Below, piece by piece: positions 1 to 7,537 of a stretch of 64,000 nt of DNA; positions within the stretch are counted from its first letter, which is position 1; each line of letters opens with the position of its first letter. The notes below the pieces were generated by a model. It did no database searches, was not told where the DNA came from, and worked only from the letters and a program-made list of their open reading frames with translations. This stretch comes from Mesoterricola sediminis. GTDB taxonomy: Bacteria; Acidobacteriota; Holophagae; Holophagales; Holophagaceae. The translations under genes were made by a program, and so were the position numbers. The DNA is taken from NCBI RefSeq assembly GCF_030295425.1, contig NZ_AP027081.1, positions 372,001-436,000 on the forward strand, read 5' to 3'.

Positions 1-1026
1 GGCACGAAGACCCAGGTCTGGGTCGCCGCCCTCGGCTACGCCGTCTTCGGGGTGGGCATCGAGATCGTGGGCGTGACGGCCACCAAGGTGATCGCGCGCT
101 GGTTCAAGGGCTACGAGATCGCCCTGGCCATGGGGCTGCAGGTGGGCACCGCCCGCATCGGCACGAGCCTGGCCGTGGGCCTCGGGGGCCCCATCGCCGA
201 GAAGTTCCACCAGTCGATCGGGGCCCCGATCCTGGTCGGCGTCGTCCTCCTCAGCTTCGGCCTGGTTGCGTACATCATCTACTGCGCCATGGACCGGCGC
301 CTGGACGAGACCGAGGGCCTCATGGAAGGCCCCTCCGAGGAGGACGCCTTCCGCCTCTCCGACATCGCCGACATCCTGCGCATCCGCGGCTTCTGGTACG
401 TGACCATCCTCTGCGCCCTCTTCTACTCGGGCGTGTTCCCCTTCATCAAGTACGCCCCCGACCTCATGGTCCAGAAGTTCGGCGTGCGGGAGAACCTGGC
501 CGGGAGCATCCCGAGCATCCTCCCCATCGCCGCCATCCCCCTGACCTGGTTCTTCGGGTGGTACTACGACAAGAAGGGGAAGGGCGCCACCCTCATGGTG
601 CTGGGCTCCCTCCTGCTCGTGGCGGTGCACTTCGTCTTCGCCGTGCCCTTCCTGAACAGCTGGGTGGTCGCCCTGGTGGCCACGATCTTCCTCGGGTTCG
701 CCTTCGCCCTGGTGCCTTCCGCCATGTGGCCCTCCATCCCGCGGTTCATCCCCCACCGCCAGCTGGGGACCGCCTACGGCCTCATCTTCTGGACGCAGAA
801 CCTCCTGGCCCTCTGGGTCGTGCCCTACCTCATCGGCTGGGTCCTGGACAAGTACTGCATCGTCGGCACCCGGGTCTCCCAGGCCGGGACCAGCCCCGCC
901 TACAACTACGGCCTTCCCATGGCCATCTTCACCGTCCTGGGCGTCCTGGCCGTGGTCTTCGGCCTCCTGCTCAAGGCGGAGGACAAGGCCAAGGGGTTCG
1001 GGCTGGAACTGCCGAGCCGGGGCTGA
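1..1026 (+). CDS. MFS transporter, C-terminal part (5' end outside window)
   Basis: Open from the first base of the window in frame 1, so the N-terminus lies upstream. The visible ~341 residues contain about eight strongly hydrophobic helices with short charged loops, typical of the second part of a 12-helix major facilitator. A central cytoplasmic loop (DRRLDETEGLMEGPSEED) separates the two six-helix halves, and a basic GWYYDKKGKG loop follows the second helix of the C-terminal half, where MFS proteins carry the motif-A-like sequence. Family membership is clear. The substrate cannot be told from sequence; the closest resemblance by eye is to the MFSD1/organic anion group, which is only a guess. 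It ends just before a convergent rhodanese gene. Confidence 0.8.
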   Translation, partial: GTKTQVWVAALGYAVFGVGIEIVGVTATKVIARWFKGYEIALAMGLQVGTARIGTSLAVGLGGPIAEKFHQSIGAPILVGVVLLSFGLVAYIIYCAMDRRLDETEGLMEGPSEEDAFRLSDIADILRIRGFWYVTILCALFYSGVFPFIKYAPDLMVQKFGVRENLAGSIPSILPIAAIPLTWFFGWYYDKKGKGATLMVLGSLLLVAVHFVFAVPFLNSWVVALVATIFLGFAFALVPSAMWPSIPRFIPHRQLGTAYGLIFWTQNLLALWVVPYLIGWVLDKYCIVGTRVSQAGTSPAYNYGLPMAIFTVLGVLAVVFGLLLKAEDKAKGFGLELPSRG

Positions 1027-1029
1027 GGC

Positions 1030-1293
1030 TCAGAGGAGCCGCTGCCACGGGCCCGCGTTGACCACCCGGGCGAACCCGCTGCGCATCAGGAACTGCTGGA
1101 CCATCCCGCTCCGCGCCCCGCTGGCGCAGCATACGAGGAGCGGGCGGGCGGGGTCCAGCTCGCCGAGGCGGGCCTGGAGCTGGTCCAGGGGGATGTTGAA
1201 GCTGCCGGGGGCGTGCCCCTGCTCGAACTCCGCCGGGGTCCGGACGTCCAGCATGGGGGCGCCCGCCGCCTTCAGGTCATCGATCTCGTCCAT
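1030..1293 (-). CDS. Single-domain rhodanese-like sulfurtransferase
   Basis: An 87-aa protein that is a single rhodanese domain. It has the N-terminal MLDVRTPAEFEQGHAPGS motif and an active-site loop CCASGARSG; the nucleophilic cysteine is in VCCASGARS near residue 56. Small stand-alone rhodaneses (GlpE/PspE type) move sulfane sulfur between thiols in the cytoplasm. The start ATG is preceded by a strong AGGGGAGGA ribosome site 7 nt upstream. Its 5' end overlaps a tiny membrane ORF on the same strand (1277-1390), which suggests coupled translation. The physiological sulfur donor is not evident. Confidence 0.88.
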   Translation of the reverse strand: MDEIDDLKAAGAPMLDVRTPAEFEQGHAPGSFNIPLDQLQARLGELDPARPLLVCCASGARSGMVQQFLMRSGFARVVNAGPWQRLL

Positions 1294-1390
1294 GCGCCCG
1301 TCCTCCCCTGAACCAGAACAGGACCAGTCTTATCACGAACAGGACCATGTATCCCAGGCATATGAAGATCATCGCCCTGCCAAGGTACAC
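1277..1390 (-). CDS. Putative 37-aa single-helix membrane protein upstream of the rhodanese
   Basis: A short ORF too small for routine gene calls. It starts with GTG, preceded by AGGAGG with a 5-nt spacer, and encodes VYLGRAM followed by a hydrophobic helix (IFICLGYMVLFVIRLVLFWF) and a basic tail rich in R, G and H. Its TGA lies 17 bases into the rhodanese gene, so the two reading frames overlap like a coupled pair. No family is recognised. The perfect Shine-Dalgarno sequence and the clean transmembrane pattern argue for a real gene, and the short length argues caution. Rhodanese domains are often tethered to a membrane helix; here the helix could be a separate subunit (inference). Confidence 0.45.
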   Translation of the reverse strand: MYLGRAMIFICLGYMVLFVIRLVLFWFRGGRAHGRDR

Positions 1391-1449
1391 GGGAGCCTCC
1401 TGCGGTTCCTTGAAGGTATCCTGAAGCGAACGGTTTGCGGAGGTGCGCC

Positions 1450-1968
1450 ATGGATGGACTGGAGGAGCGGGCCCGGGCCATCCGGCTCGTGTGCACGGAC
1501 GTGGACGGCGTGCTGACCACGGGGGCGCTCCACTACGGGACGGATCCCCGCCACACCAAGACCTTCAACGTCCGGGACGGCGCGGGCATCAAGTGGCTCC
1601 AGCGGTGCCGGATCCCGGTGGCCTTCATCTCCGGCCTGGACTCCCCCGCGACCGTGCACCGGGCCTGGGACCTGAAGGTGGAGGACTGCTTCGTCGGCCA
1701 CCTCGTGAAGGGGCCCGTGCTGGACCAGCTCTGCGCCAAGTACGGGGTGCGGCCGGAGGAGGTCGCCCACGTGGGGGACGACCTGGCGGACCTGCCCCTC
1801 TTCCGGCGGGTCGGCCTCGCCTGCTGCCCCCGGGACGCCGTCGCCGAGGTGCGGGAGGCCAGCCACTGGGTGGTGCCGGTGGACGGCGGCCAGGGTGTCT
1901 TCCGGGCCGTGGCCGAGGCGATCCTGAAAGCCCAGGGCCTCTGGGAAGGAATCGTGGCCTCGTACTGA
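1450..1968 (+). CDS. kdsC: 3-deoxy-D-manno-octulosonate 8-phosphate phosphatase
   Basis: A 172-aa HAD-family phosphatase that removes phosphate from KDO 8-phosphate before activation to CMP-KDO, part of LPS inner core synthesis in the cytoplasm. HAD motif I is CTDVDGVLTTGA (nucleophile Asp and DxDG), with FISGLDSPAT as motif II region, a lysine at HLVKGP and motif IV in HVGDDLADLPLF. There is no cap domain, as expected for the tetrameric KdsC type (C0 HAD); E. coli KdsC is 188 aa. The ATG at 1450 is chosen over the upstream TTG because GGAGG sits 6 nt before it. Other LPS genes in the window are lpxB and the heptose kinase, not in one operon with it. Confidence 0.9.
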   Translation: MDGLEERARAIRLVCTDVDGVLTTGALHYGTDPRHTKTFNVRDGAGIKWLQRCRIPVAFISGLDSPATVHRAWDLKVEDCFVGHLVKGPVLDQLCAKYGVRPEEVAHVGDDLADLPLFRRVGLACCPRDAVAEVREASHWVVPVDGGQGVFRAVAEAILKAQGLWEGIVASY

Positions 1969-2000
1969 ACTACAATGGCCCCACCGGAAGGAATGCCGCC

Positions 2001-2573
2001 ATGCCGAACCTCCGTACCCTCCTGATCCTCGCCGGGGGCTGTTTCCTGGCCGCGCAGCAGCCGGAGCCCAGCACCCTGGGGTTCCAGGTCCGCGCCAGTT
2101 TCCCCCAGTCGGGCCTCTCCGACGCCGTCGGCGGCGGCACCGCCCCCGGGATCGGGGCGAGCCTGGTGGCCGACCTCGATCTGGCGGAGCACTTCGAGGG
2201 CTGGCACGCCCGGGTCGACCTGGGCCTCGACGTGTGGTTCTGGGGGAACCTGACCCAGCTTCCGGGCAAGTCGGGCCGCGTTTCGGCCGGCCACCTCGCC
2301 GGGGAGGCCGTCTACTTCCTCCGCCCGGGAGGGGGGCCGGCGGCCATGGGACCCTACGTGACGGCCGGCGGCGGCCTCTACGCCTGGTCCGGCACCCGTG
2401 TGGACCCCACCCTCGGGAAGGTGGACATGAAGGCGGTTCACGCGGCCGGCACCTTCGGCTTCGGTTGGCGCCTCTCCCGGTCCCTGGACGCCGAGGTGAA
2501 GGTCCTCATGGGCAAGATCGATCCGCAGACCACCGCCCTCGCCGTCATGGGCGGGGCCACCTGGCGGTTCTGA
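2001..2573 (+). CDS. Small outer membrane beta-barrel-like protein
   Basis: A 190-aa protein with an N-terminal signal sequence (hydrophobic LLILAGGCFLAA, likely cleaved near residue 19). A run of alternating amphipathic strands rich in Gly, Ala and aromatic residues follows, ending in TWRF with a terminal Phe. A C-terminal aromatic residue and this strand pattern are hallmarks of BAM-assembled beta-barrels of the OmpW/OmpA-barrel size class. A GGAAGGA ribosome site lies just upstream of the ATG. The gene follows kdsC by about 30 bp, in the same direction. No specific function can be assigned. Confidence 0.65.
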   Translation: MPNLRTLLILAGGCFLAAQQPEPSTLGFQVRASFPQSGLSDAVGGGTAPGIGASLVADLDLAEHFEGWHARVDLGLDVWFWGNLTQLPGKSGRVSAGHLAGEAVYFLRPGGGPAAMGPYVTAGGGLYAWSGTRVDPTLGKVDMKAVHAAGTFGFGWRLSRSLDAEVKVLMGKIDPQTTALAVMGGATWRF

Positions 2574-2586
2574 CCAGGTTCTTCCG

Positions 2587-3702
2587 TCAGGCCAGCTTCG
2601 AGGCCAGGTGCTCCGCGACCCGCCCGGCGGCGCCCGGCGCGCCCAGGTGGGCGCGGATCTCCGCGAGTTCCGTCCGCATGGCCCCGGCCCGGACGGGATC
2701 CAGGAGCCGCTTCAGCTCCTCCCGCAGGCGGACCGGGTTGACCTCCCCCTGGAGGAGTTCGGGCACCACGGAGCGCCCGGCCACCACGTTGGCGAGGCCG
2801 AACCGCGGGATGCGCACGAACCGCTTCGCCGCGAGGTAGGTGAGGGGGCTGAGCTTGTAGATGATCGCGAAGGGCGTGCCCAGGAGGGCCGTCTCCAGGG
2901 TGGCGGTGCCCGAGCAGACCAGGGCCGCGTCGGCGCAGGCCCGGGCGGCATAGCTCCGGTTGAGGACGGTGCGGATGGGGGCCCCGCGCAGGTCCAGCGA
3001 GGCGGGGTCCAGGGTCGGGGCCACGGGCAGGACCCACTGCACGGGGGGGCCGTCCCAGCCCAGCACGGTGTCCACGAGCGGCGCGAGGAGGCGGTCCAGT
3101 TCGCTGCGCCGGCTCCCCGGGAGGAGGGCCACCAGCTTCCGGGACGGGTCCAGCCCGGCCTCCCGGAAGAAGGTCGCGCGGTCCACCTCCGGCTTCACCG
3201 CCTCCACCAGGGGGTTGCCGACCCAGAGGGCCTCCACGGGGAGCCCCGCGAAGAGGGCCGGCTCGAAGTCGAAGAGGCAGTAGAGGGTGTCGAGGGTGCG
3301 GCCCCACTTGGGGATCCGGCCCGCCTTCCAGGCCCACACCTGGGGGCAGACGTAGTGGTGGAGGCGGATCCCCGGGATCGCCGCCCGGAGCGCCTGGGCG
3401 AGGCTGAAATTGAAGCCGGGGTAGTCGATGAGCAGGGCGGCGCCGACGCCCTCCTCCCGCGCCGCGCGGAGGATGTCCGCCTTAAGCCGGAGCAGCCCGG
3501 GCACGTGCTTGAGGACCTCCACGAAGCCCACCACCGCCAGGTCCTTCACGTCGGCCAGCTTCCGGTCCAGGAGCGGCGTCATCAGGTCGCCGCCGGCCCC
3601 CAGGATGCGCAGTCCGGGCACCCGGGCCCGGAGCTCCCGGAGGATCTCGGCCCCGTGGAGGTCCCCGGAGGCCTCTCCCGCGATGACGAGGAGCGGCTTC
3701 AC
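2587..3702 (-). CDS. lpxB: Lipid-A-disaccharide synthase
   Basis: A 371-aa GT19 glycosyltransferase that joins UDP-2,3-diacylglucosamine and lipid X to form the lipid A disaccharide at the inner membrane. The N-terminus reads VIAGEASGDLHGAEIL and is diagnostic. Further family signatures are DYPGFNF, YVCPQVWAWKAGR, LPGSRRSEL and CSGTATLETALLGTP. It starts at GTG, which overlaps the upstream gene stop as GTGA, so the two are translationally coupled. Length matches E. coli LpxB (382). Its presence means the organism makes lipid A. Confidence 0.96.
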   Translation of the reverse strand: MKPLLVIAGEASGDLHGAEILRELRARVPGLRILGAGGDLMTPLLDRKLADVKDLAVVGFVEVLKHVPGLLRLKADILRAAREEGVGAALLIDYPGFNFSLAQALRAAIPGIRLHHYVCPQVWAWKAGRIPKWGRTLDTLYCLFDFEPALFAGLPVEALWVGNPLVEAVKPEVDRATFFREAGLDPSRKLVALLPGSRRSELDRLLAPLVDTVLGWDGPPVQWVLPVAPTLDPASLDLRGAPIRTVLNRSYAARACADAALVCSGTATLETALLGTPFAIIYKLSPLTYLAAKRFVRIPRFGLANVVAGRSVVPELLQGEVNPVRLREELKRLLDPVRAGAMRTELAEIRAHLGAPGAAGRVAEHLASKLA

Positions 3703-4337
3703 GCCCGGCCCCCGTCCGGGAGGAGCCCCGTCATGTCCTCGGGGAAGTAGACCATGGGATGGCTGGCCTCCAGGGCCGCGAGGGCGGCGGCCGCGGCGGC
3801 GGGATCCGAGGCCGGGACGGCCACGTTCCACCGGTAGCCGAGGCGCTGCAGGGGGCGGAGGTCCTCCCCGGGCGCCGCGACGGCGCAGAAGAGCCGGTCG
3901 GATATGGCGTCCAGGTCCTCCCCGACCCCCGCGTGCCAGCAGAACCCCACGGCCTCCCCGCGGGCCTCCTTGAGGCGCCGGGCCAGGACGGCCGCGTCCC
4001 CGGACCGGGCCCGGAGCGCCAGCTTCACGCCGGTGCCGTGGGTCAGCTCCAGAAGGACCTCCAGGGTCGACATGAAGCGCGATTCATCCAGCCTTCCGGC
4101 GGGCGCGGCGGCGTGGAGGACCAGGAAGTCCGGATCCAGGCCCGCCCGGAGGGCCGCCATGGCCTCCGTGCCCAGCTCCGGCCCCCAGGGCTGGTCCGCC
4201 AGGTGCAGGGCGTGGATGGGCGGGCCCGAGGCGCGCCAGGCGGCCGCAGGCCCGGGGCCCCAGGCCAGCTCGGCGGCCTGGAAGTTCCGCCAGGGGGCCG
4301 GGTCGAAATCATGGGGGACGAGGGGCAGAAATCGCAT
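3699..4337 (-). CDS. Conserved unknown protein coupled to lpxB
   Basis: A 212-aa soluble protein, not confidently assigned. It has alternating beta/alpha segments (IHALHLADQPWG, PDFLVLHAA, VKLALRARSG, VGFCWHAGVG, LFCAVAAPG, YRWNVAVPA) that look like a TIM-barrel of the sugar isomerase/epimerase type, but no metal-ligand set can be pointed to. It ends inside the lpxB start (GTGA) and so probably belongs to the same transcript. The start is uncertain: ATG 4337 lacks an obvious ribosome site, and ATG 4367 would add ten residues and nearly touch the divergent DUF2203 gene. A role in envelope sugar metabolism is only suggested by position. Confidence 0.6.
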   Translation of the reverse strand: MRFLPLVPHDFDPAPWRNFQAAELAWGPGPAAAWRASGPPIHALHLADQPWGPELGTEAMAALRAGLDPDFLVLHAAAPAGRLDESRFMSTLEVLLELTHGTGVKLALRARSGDAAVLARRLKEARGEAVGFCWHAGVGEDLDAISDRLFCAVAAPGEDLRPLQRLGYRWNVAVPASDPAAAAAALAALEASHPMVYFPEDMTGLLPDGGRA

Positions 4338-4369
4338 CAGGTGATTATCATGGAGCACCGGAGGCATCC

Positions 4370-4735
4370 ATGGCCCGAGTTTTCACGCTGGAGGAGGCCC
4401 GCGCAGTCCTGCCGCAGGTTCAGGACATCACGCGGCCTGTCTTCGAGCTGGCCTCCAGCCTGGCCGAGGAACTCCAGGCGTCCGAAGACCGCCAGGACGA
4501 CGCCCAGGTGGAGTCCCTCCAGGTCCGCCTGGAGGCGCTCATGGACAGCTGGGCCGAGGCCGTGCGGGACCTGGGGCCGGACGTGAAGGGCCCCTGGCTC
4601 GTGGACTTCGATTCCGGCGACGGCTACTGGTGCTGGGCCTTCCCCGAGGAGGACCTGGACCACTGGCACAGCTACGAGGGCGGCTTCGCGTCGCGCGTCC
4701 CCGTGGCCCTCAAGCCCGGGGCGGCCCGGGGGTGA
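4370..4735 (+). CDS. DUF2203 family protein
   Basis: A 121-aa cytoplasmic protein. The start (FTLEEARAVLPQVQDITRPV), a long helical middle and the end (GPWLVDFDSGDGYWCWAFPEEDLDHWHSYEGGF in two pieces) match the pattern of the DUF2203 family, usually about 120-130 aa. No enzymatic role is known for the family. The gene is divergent from the lpxB-linked gene with only about 30 bp between starts, and its stop overlaps the start of the next gene (GTGA), linking it to a DNA repair protein. Confidence 0.8.
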   Translation: MARVFTLEEARAVLPQVQDITRPVFELASSLAEELQASEDRQDDAQVESLQVRLEALMDSWAEAVRDLGPDVKGPWLVDFDSGDGYWCWAFPEEDLDHWHSYEGGFASRVPVALKPGAARG

Positions 4736-5061
4736 GCGCCGTCACGGCGTTCCGGGAGGCCGTCTGCGCCCAGGTGGCCCGGGTGCCCCGGGGGCGGGTG
4801 GCCACGTACGGCCAGATCGCGTGGATGGCCGGGTTTCCCCGCCGCCCGCGCCAGGTCGGCATGGTCCTCAAGGGCCTGCCCGAGGGCACCGACCTGCCCT
4901 GGCACCGCATCGTGAACCGCCAGGGCCACGTGCCCAGCCGGGGCCGCTGGTGGGGCGCCATGCTCCAGATCGCGCGGCTGCGGGAGGAGGGCATCGAGGT
5001 GGACGACGCCGGCGACCTGGATCTCCCCCGGTACGCCTGGGACGGCGGCGACCCCGCCTGA
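4732..5061 (+). CDS. Alkyltransferase-like (ATL) DNA repair protein
   Basis: A 109-aa protein equal to the C-terminal DNA-binding domain of O6-alkylguanine-DNA alkyltransferase. The fold signatures are present (VPRGRVATYGQIAWMAG, and LPWHRIVNRQG in place of the alkyltransferase PCHRV loop). The acceptor cysteine is replaced by Trp, which is the hallmark of ATL proteins. Known ATLs flip out O6-alkylguanine, bind it tightly and pass it to nucleotide excision repair without dealkylation. The start is GTG, overlapping the stop of the DUF2203 gene. A suicide alkyltransferase activity is not expected. Confidence 0.87.
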   Translation: MSAVTAFREAVCAQVARVPRGRVATYGQIAWMAGFPRRPRQVGMVLKGLPEGTDLPWHRIVNRQGHVPSRGRWWGAMLQIARLREEGIEVDDAGDLDLPRYAWDGGDPA

Positions 5062-5108
5062 AGGCCGCAGACCCTTGGCGGTCGTCCGGATTGGGCTACC
5101 ATCACCCC

Positions 5109-5759
5109 ATGGACCCCGCCCCGCCCGACCCCGGCGCCCCCGATCCGGCCGAACTCGAGCCCCGGATGGAGGTCCTCCGGATCGTGCTGGACGAATCCAC
5201 CGATCCCATCTTCAACATCCTCGCGGACGGCACCTACCGCTACGTGAACCGCGCCTTCAGCACCCCCTTCGGGCGGCAGCCCCACGAAGTGATCGGGCGC
5301 AGGATCCACGACCTGTTCTCGCCGGTGGAGGCGGAGAAACGCATGGCCGTGGTGCGCCGGGCCTTCGCCACGGCCCAGCAGATCGTCTTCGACGTCCGCG
5401 TGCCCACCCCCGCCGGCGACACCTTCTACATCACCTCCGTGAAGCCCATCCTCGATGCCGCGGGCCAGGTCGCCTCGGTGGTCTGCATCTCCAAGGACAT
5501 CACCGCGCGGAAGAAGGTCGAGCAGGAGCGCGTGGAACTCATCCGCAGCCTCCAGGCCGCCCTCCAGGAAGTCCGGACCCTGACGGGCCTCCTGCCGATC
5601 TGCTCCTACTGCAAGAAGGTCCGCGACGACGACGGCTACTGGACCCAGATCGAGAGCTACATCCGCAGCCACTCCCAGGCCGACTTCACCCACGGCATCT
5701 GCCCCGACTGCCGCACCGAGCACTTCCACGAGGTGCCGCCCGGGGCTGGAGCGCCCTGA
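5109..5759 (+). CDS. PAS domain protein with C-terminal four-cysteine motif
   Basis: A 216-aa cytoplasmic sensor-like protein. Residues about 20-140 form a PAS domain with a PAC tail (VVCISKDITARKKVE). A short coiled linker follows, then a C-terminal module LLPICSYCKKVRDDDGYW ... GICPDCRTEHF. The CxxC...CxxC pattern could bind a metal. This C-terminal module is seen at the end of many bacterial PAS, GAF and REC proteins, but its function is not established. There is no kinase or output enzyme domain, so it may signal through protein contact. No membrane segment is visible. Confidence 0.72.
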   Translation: MDPAPPDPGAPDPAELEPRMEVLRIVLDESTDPIFNILADGTYRYVNRAFSTPFGRQPHEVIGRRIHDLFSPVEAEKRMAVVRRAFATAQQIVFDVRVPTPAGDTFYITSVKPILDAAGQVASVVCISKDITARKKVEQERVELIRSLQAALQEVRTLTGLLPICSYCKKVRDDDGYWTQIESYIRSHSQADFTHGICPDCRTEHFHEVPPGAGAP

Positions 5760-6055
5760 CCCCAGCGGAGAATCGACCGATTGCCTGGCTGGGGTTGCGC
5801 GAACCTGATCCGGCGGAAGGCTTGCGCCTTGAGGCCCCTTCCTGGACACCTCCCCAAGGCAAGGCGGCAAATGTCAACGCGACGCCAACCCGCGTAGGCC
5901 CCTCTGCACAAGAACGAATTCACCCCTTCTTCGGCTGAGCATCGGGCCTTCGAGGACCAGGAATGGGCCTCCTCTCCGGCTCAGAGGCCTGCGATTCCTG
6001 CATGCTTGAGGGCATCCGCGAGGCCGAGTCGTTCGGTGAAGGCGCGCAAGGTATA
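5760..6055 (+). other. Intergenic stretch before the insertion sequence
   Basis: About 295 bp without a supported gene. No tRNA, strong hairpin or promoter is evident. Base composition is a little lower in GC than in the flanking genes. It ends at the TA target site of the insertion sequence. Confidence 0.4.
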
Positions 6056-6073
6056 AGAAGTGGTAACAAAACC
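6056..6073 (+). repeat. Terminal inverted repeat, left end of IS5-family element
   Basis: 18 bp that match the reverse complement of 7115-7132. If the TA target is included, the match extends to 21 bp (6053-6073 against 7115-7135). Confidence 0.85.
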
Positions 6074-6101
6074 AGCGCTTACCCTCGGTGATTACCGTGC
6101 T

Positions 6102-6256
6102 TCATCCCCTCGATCCCGACCATCGGCGTTCATCCCTGTTAGGCAGGGCCGAGGCACGGATGGGTCGGCGCAGGCGGGTAATGGGCGCGCCGACCCATGC
6201 CATCGCTGGCCCTGCGTAACAGGGATGAACGCCGATGGTTGGGATGAACGGGGATG
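6102..6256. repeat. Long imperfect palindrome inside the IS non-coding end
   Basis: Two arms of about 70 bp (6102-6171 and 6187-6256) are inverted copies of each other with few mismatches, separated by about 15 nt. The arms share CATCGGCGTTCATCCCTGTT and the CGACCCAT block near the loop. It lies between the transposase stop and the left inverted repeat. Transcribed RNA would fold into a very long hairpin. It may be a host-type intergenic repeat captured by the IS, or a transcription shield for the element. Confidence 0.75.
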
Positions 6257-6280
6257 GGGCCGGTGTCTACTTCGAGCGCA

Positions 6281-7077
6281 CTACCATCCCAGGGCAGAGA
6301 AGCAGATGAGGCTGGCAGCAACCTTGAGGAAGGCCAGGTGGATATCAGCCCGCCTTTCGTAGCGAACCGTGAGGCGCCTGAAGTGCTTGAACCATGCGAA
6401 GGTCCGCTCGACTACCCAACGATGCTTGCCAAGCTTCTCTGCCGTTTCCACCCCGCGCCGCGCGATGCGGGAGAGCATGCCCCTGACTCTGCAGGCCATC
6501 CGGCAGCGGCGGAAGTCATAGGCCTTGTCGGCGTGCAGTTTCCTGAAGCGCCGCCGGGGGCGCCCACGACCATGGCGAAGCCCAGGCACGGCATCGATCA
6601 GCTTCTCGAATGGGACCGAGTCATGCTGGTTCGCAGGCCCCACCAGCACAGCCATCGGGATGCCATTGGCATCGGTGATCAGGTGGTGCTTGGTCCCGTT
6701 CTTCCCTCGGTCCGTGGGGTTCGGGCCGATCGCTTGGCCCCCCTTTTTGCCCTGATGCTCGAAGCATCCAAGGCGCCGCGCTCCCAATCAATTCGGCCTG
6801 CGTCGTTCAACTCCTCGAGCAGGATTCTATGGAGGTCGTCCCACACGCCGAGGTCATGCCACTCCTGGAGACGGCGCCAGCATGTCATGCCACTGCCGCA
6901 GCCCATCTCCTTCGGCAGATCCGCCCATCGGATGCCCGTCTTCAGGACGAACAGGATCCCCCGCAAGGCGTTCGGGTTGGGCACAGGAGGCCGCCCTCCC
7001 TTCGGCTTCGGCGTGGGCGGAGGCAGCAGCGGAGCGATGCGTTCCCAGAGCTCAGAGGGCAAGATTTCTCGGGCCAT
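6281..7077 (-). CDS. IS5-family transposase made by -1 frameshifting
   Basis: Two overlapping frames. The first (7077-6679) starts MAREILPSELWERIAPLLP and carries the DUF4096-like N-terminal domain (GGRPPVPNPNALRGILFVLK, IRWADLP, WRRLQEW). The second (6787-6281) carries the DDE part: GTKHHLITDANGIPMAVLVG, a DKAYD block, and RWVVERTFAWFKHFRRL with the catalytic Glu. Going from frame one to frame two needs a -1 slip. The overlap contains an A5G6 run (minus strand, 6738-6748), a suitable slippery site. The fused product would be about 265 aa, normal for the group. Confidence 0.85.
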
Positions 7078-7114
7078 CCAAGTACACTATGCACTCTTTC
7101 CCTGATGTACAAGG

Positions 7115-7132
7115 GGTTTTGTTACCACTTCT
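7115..7132 (-). repeat. Terminal inverted repeat, right end of IS5-family element
   Basis: Reverse complement identical to 6056-6073 and followed by the TA target duplicate at 7133-7134. Confidence 0.85.
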
Positions 7133-7219
7133 TATTCAGATGCCAGGCAGTGGTGATGGATGAATGCGATTGTCCGGAGTGGACGCGGGGAAAATCCAGT
7201 TGCGATCTGATGGGTCGAA

Positions 7220-7537
7220 TTAGCCACCTACGGGTGGTGCCACGCCATTCGCGCAGATCCAGGCGACGAGGGCTTGGGCCTCCTGGCCACGTGCAAGGTA
7301 CACGGTCCTGCCTTTCTCCATGTCGTTCCAGGTCAGGGTCCGGTTGATCCACTCCGGCACCATGCCTTCAACCGGAATCCGGATCTCCTTTTGCACGGCG
7401 ATGGGAACAGTGATCCCTTGGATGTTCACCCAGAAGGATGGAACATCCCTGAAAACCAGGTCGTTTCCGTCCCTCACGACGCTGCTCGGCAAGGGCCTGA
7501 GATGGGAATCCCGATTGATTGCCGGAAGTCCTATCAA
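7220..7537 (-). CDS. Unknown small soluble protein, third gene of a low-GC cassette
   Basis: A 105-aa protein with no recognised family. It contains beta-like segments (VPSFWVNIQGITVPIAV, EIRIPVEGMVPEWINRTLTW) and a final helix (GQEAQALVAWICANG), and has no signal peptide or membrane helix. Its ATG overlaps the stop of the preceding membrane gene as ATGA, so it is probably co-translated. Codon use is less GC-biased than in the host genes around it, as for the other two genes of the cassette, suggesting recent acquisition. The IS5-family element lies about 85 bp downstream. Confidence 0.55.
   Translation of the reverse strand: MIGLPAINRDSHLRPLPSSVVRDGNDLVFRDVPSFWVNIQGITVPIAVQKEIRIPVEGMVPEWINRTLTWNDMEKGRTVYLARGQEAQALVAWICANGVAPPVGG

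Larger units (their letters stand above)
6056..7132 (-). mobile_element. IS5-family (IS427-like) insertion sequence, apparently complete
   Basis: A 1077-bp element bounded by near-perfect terminal inverted repeats. Base 6056 onward reads AGAAGTGGTAACAAAACC, and the reverse complement of 7115-7132 is identical over those 18 bases. A TA dinucleotide flanks both ends (6054-6055 and 7133-7134), consistent with the 2-bp target duplication of the IS427 group. Inside is a two-frame transposase on the minus strand (6281-7077) and a ~200-bp non-coding end that holds a long palindrome. Ends and both frames are intact, so it may still be mobile. Confidence 0.85.

Noticed and set aside
6053-7135. A longer version of the IS with 21-bp inverted repeats
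   Set aside because: The extra bases are the TA target duplicate and one chance match; TA duplication fits the IS427 group.
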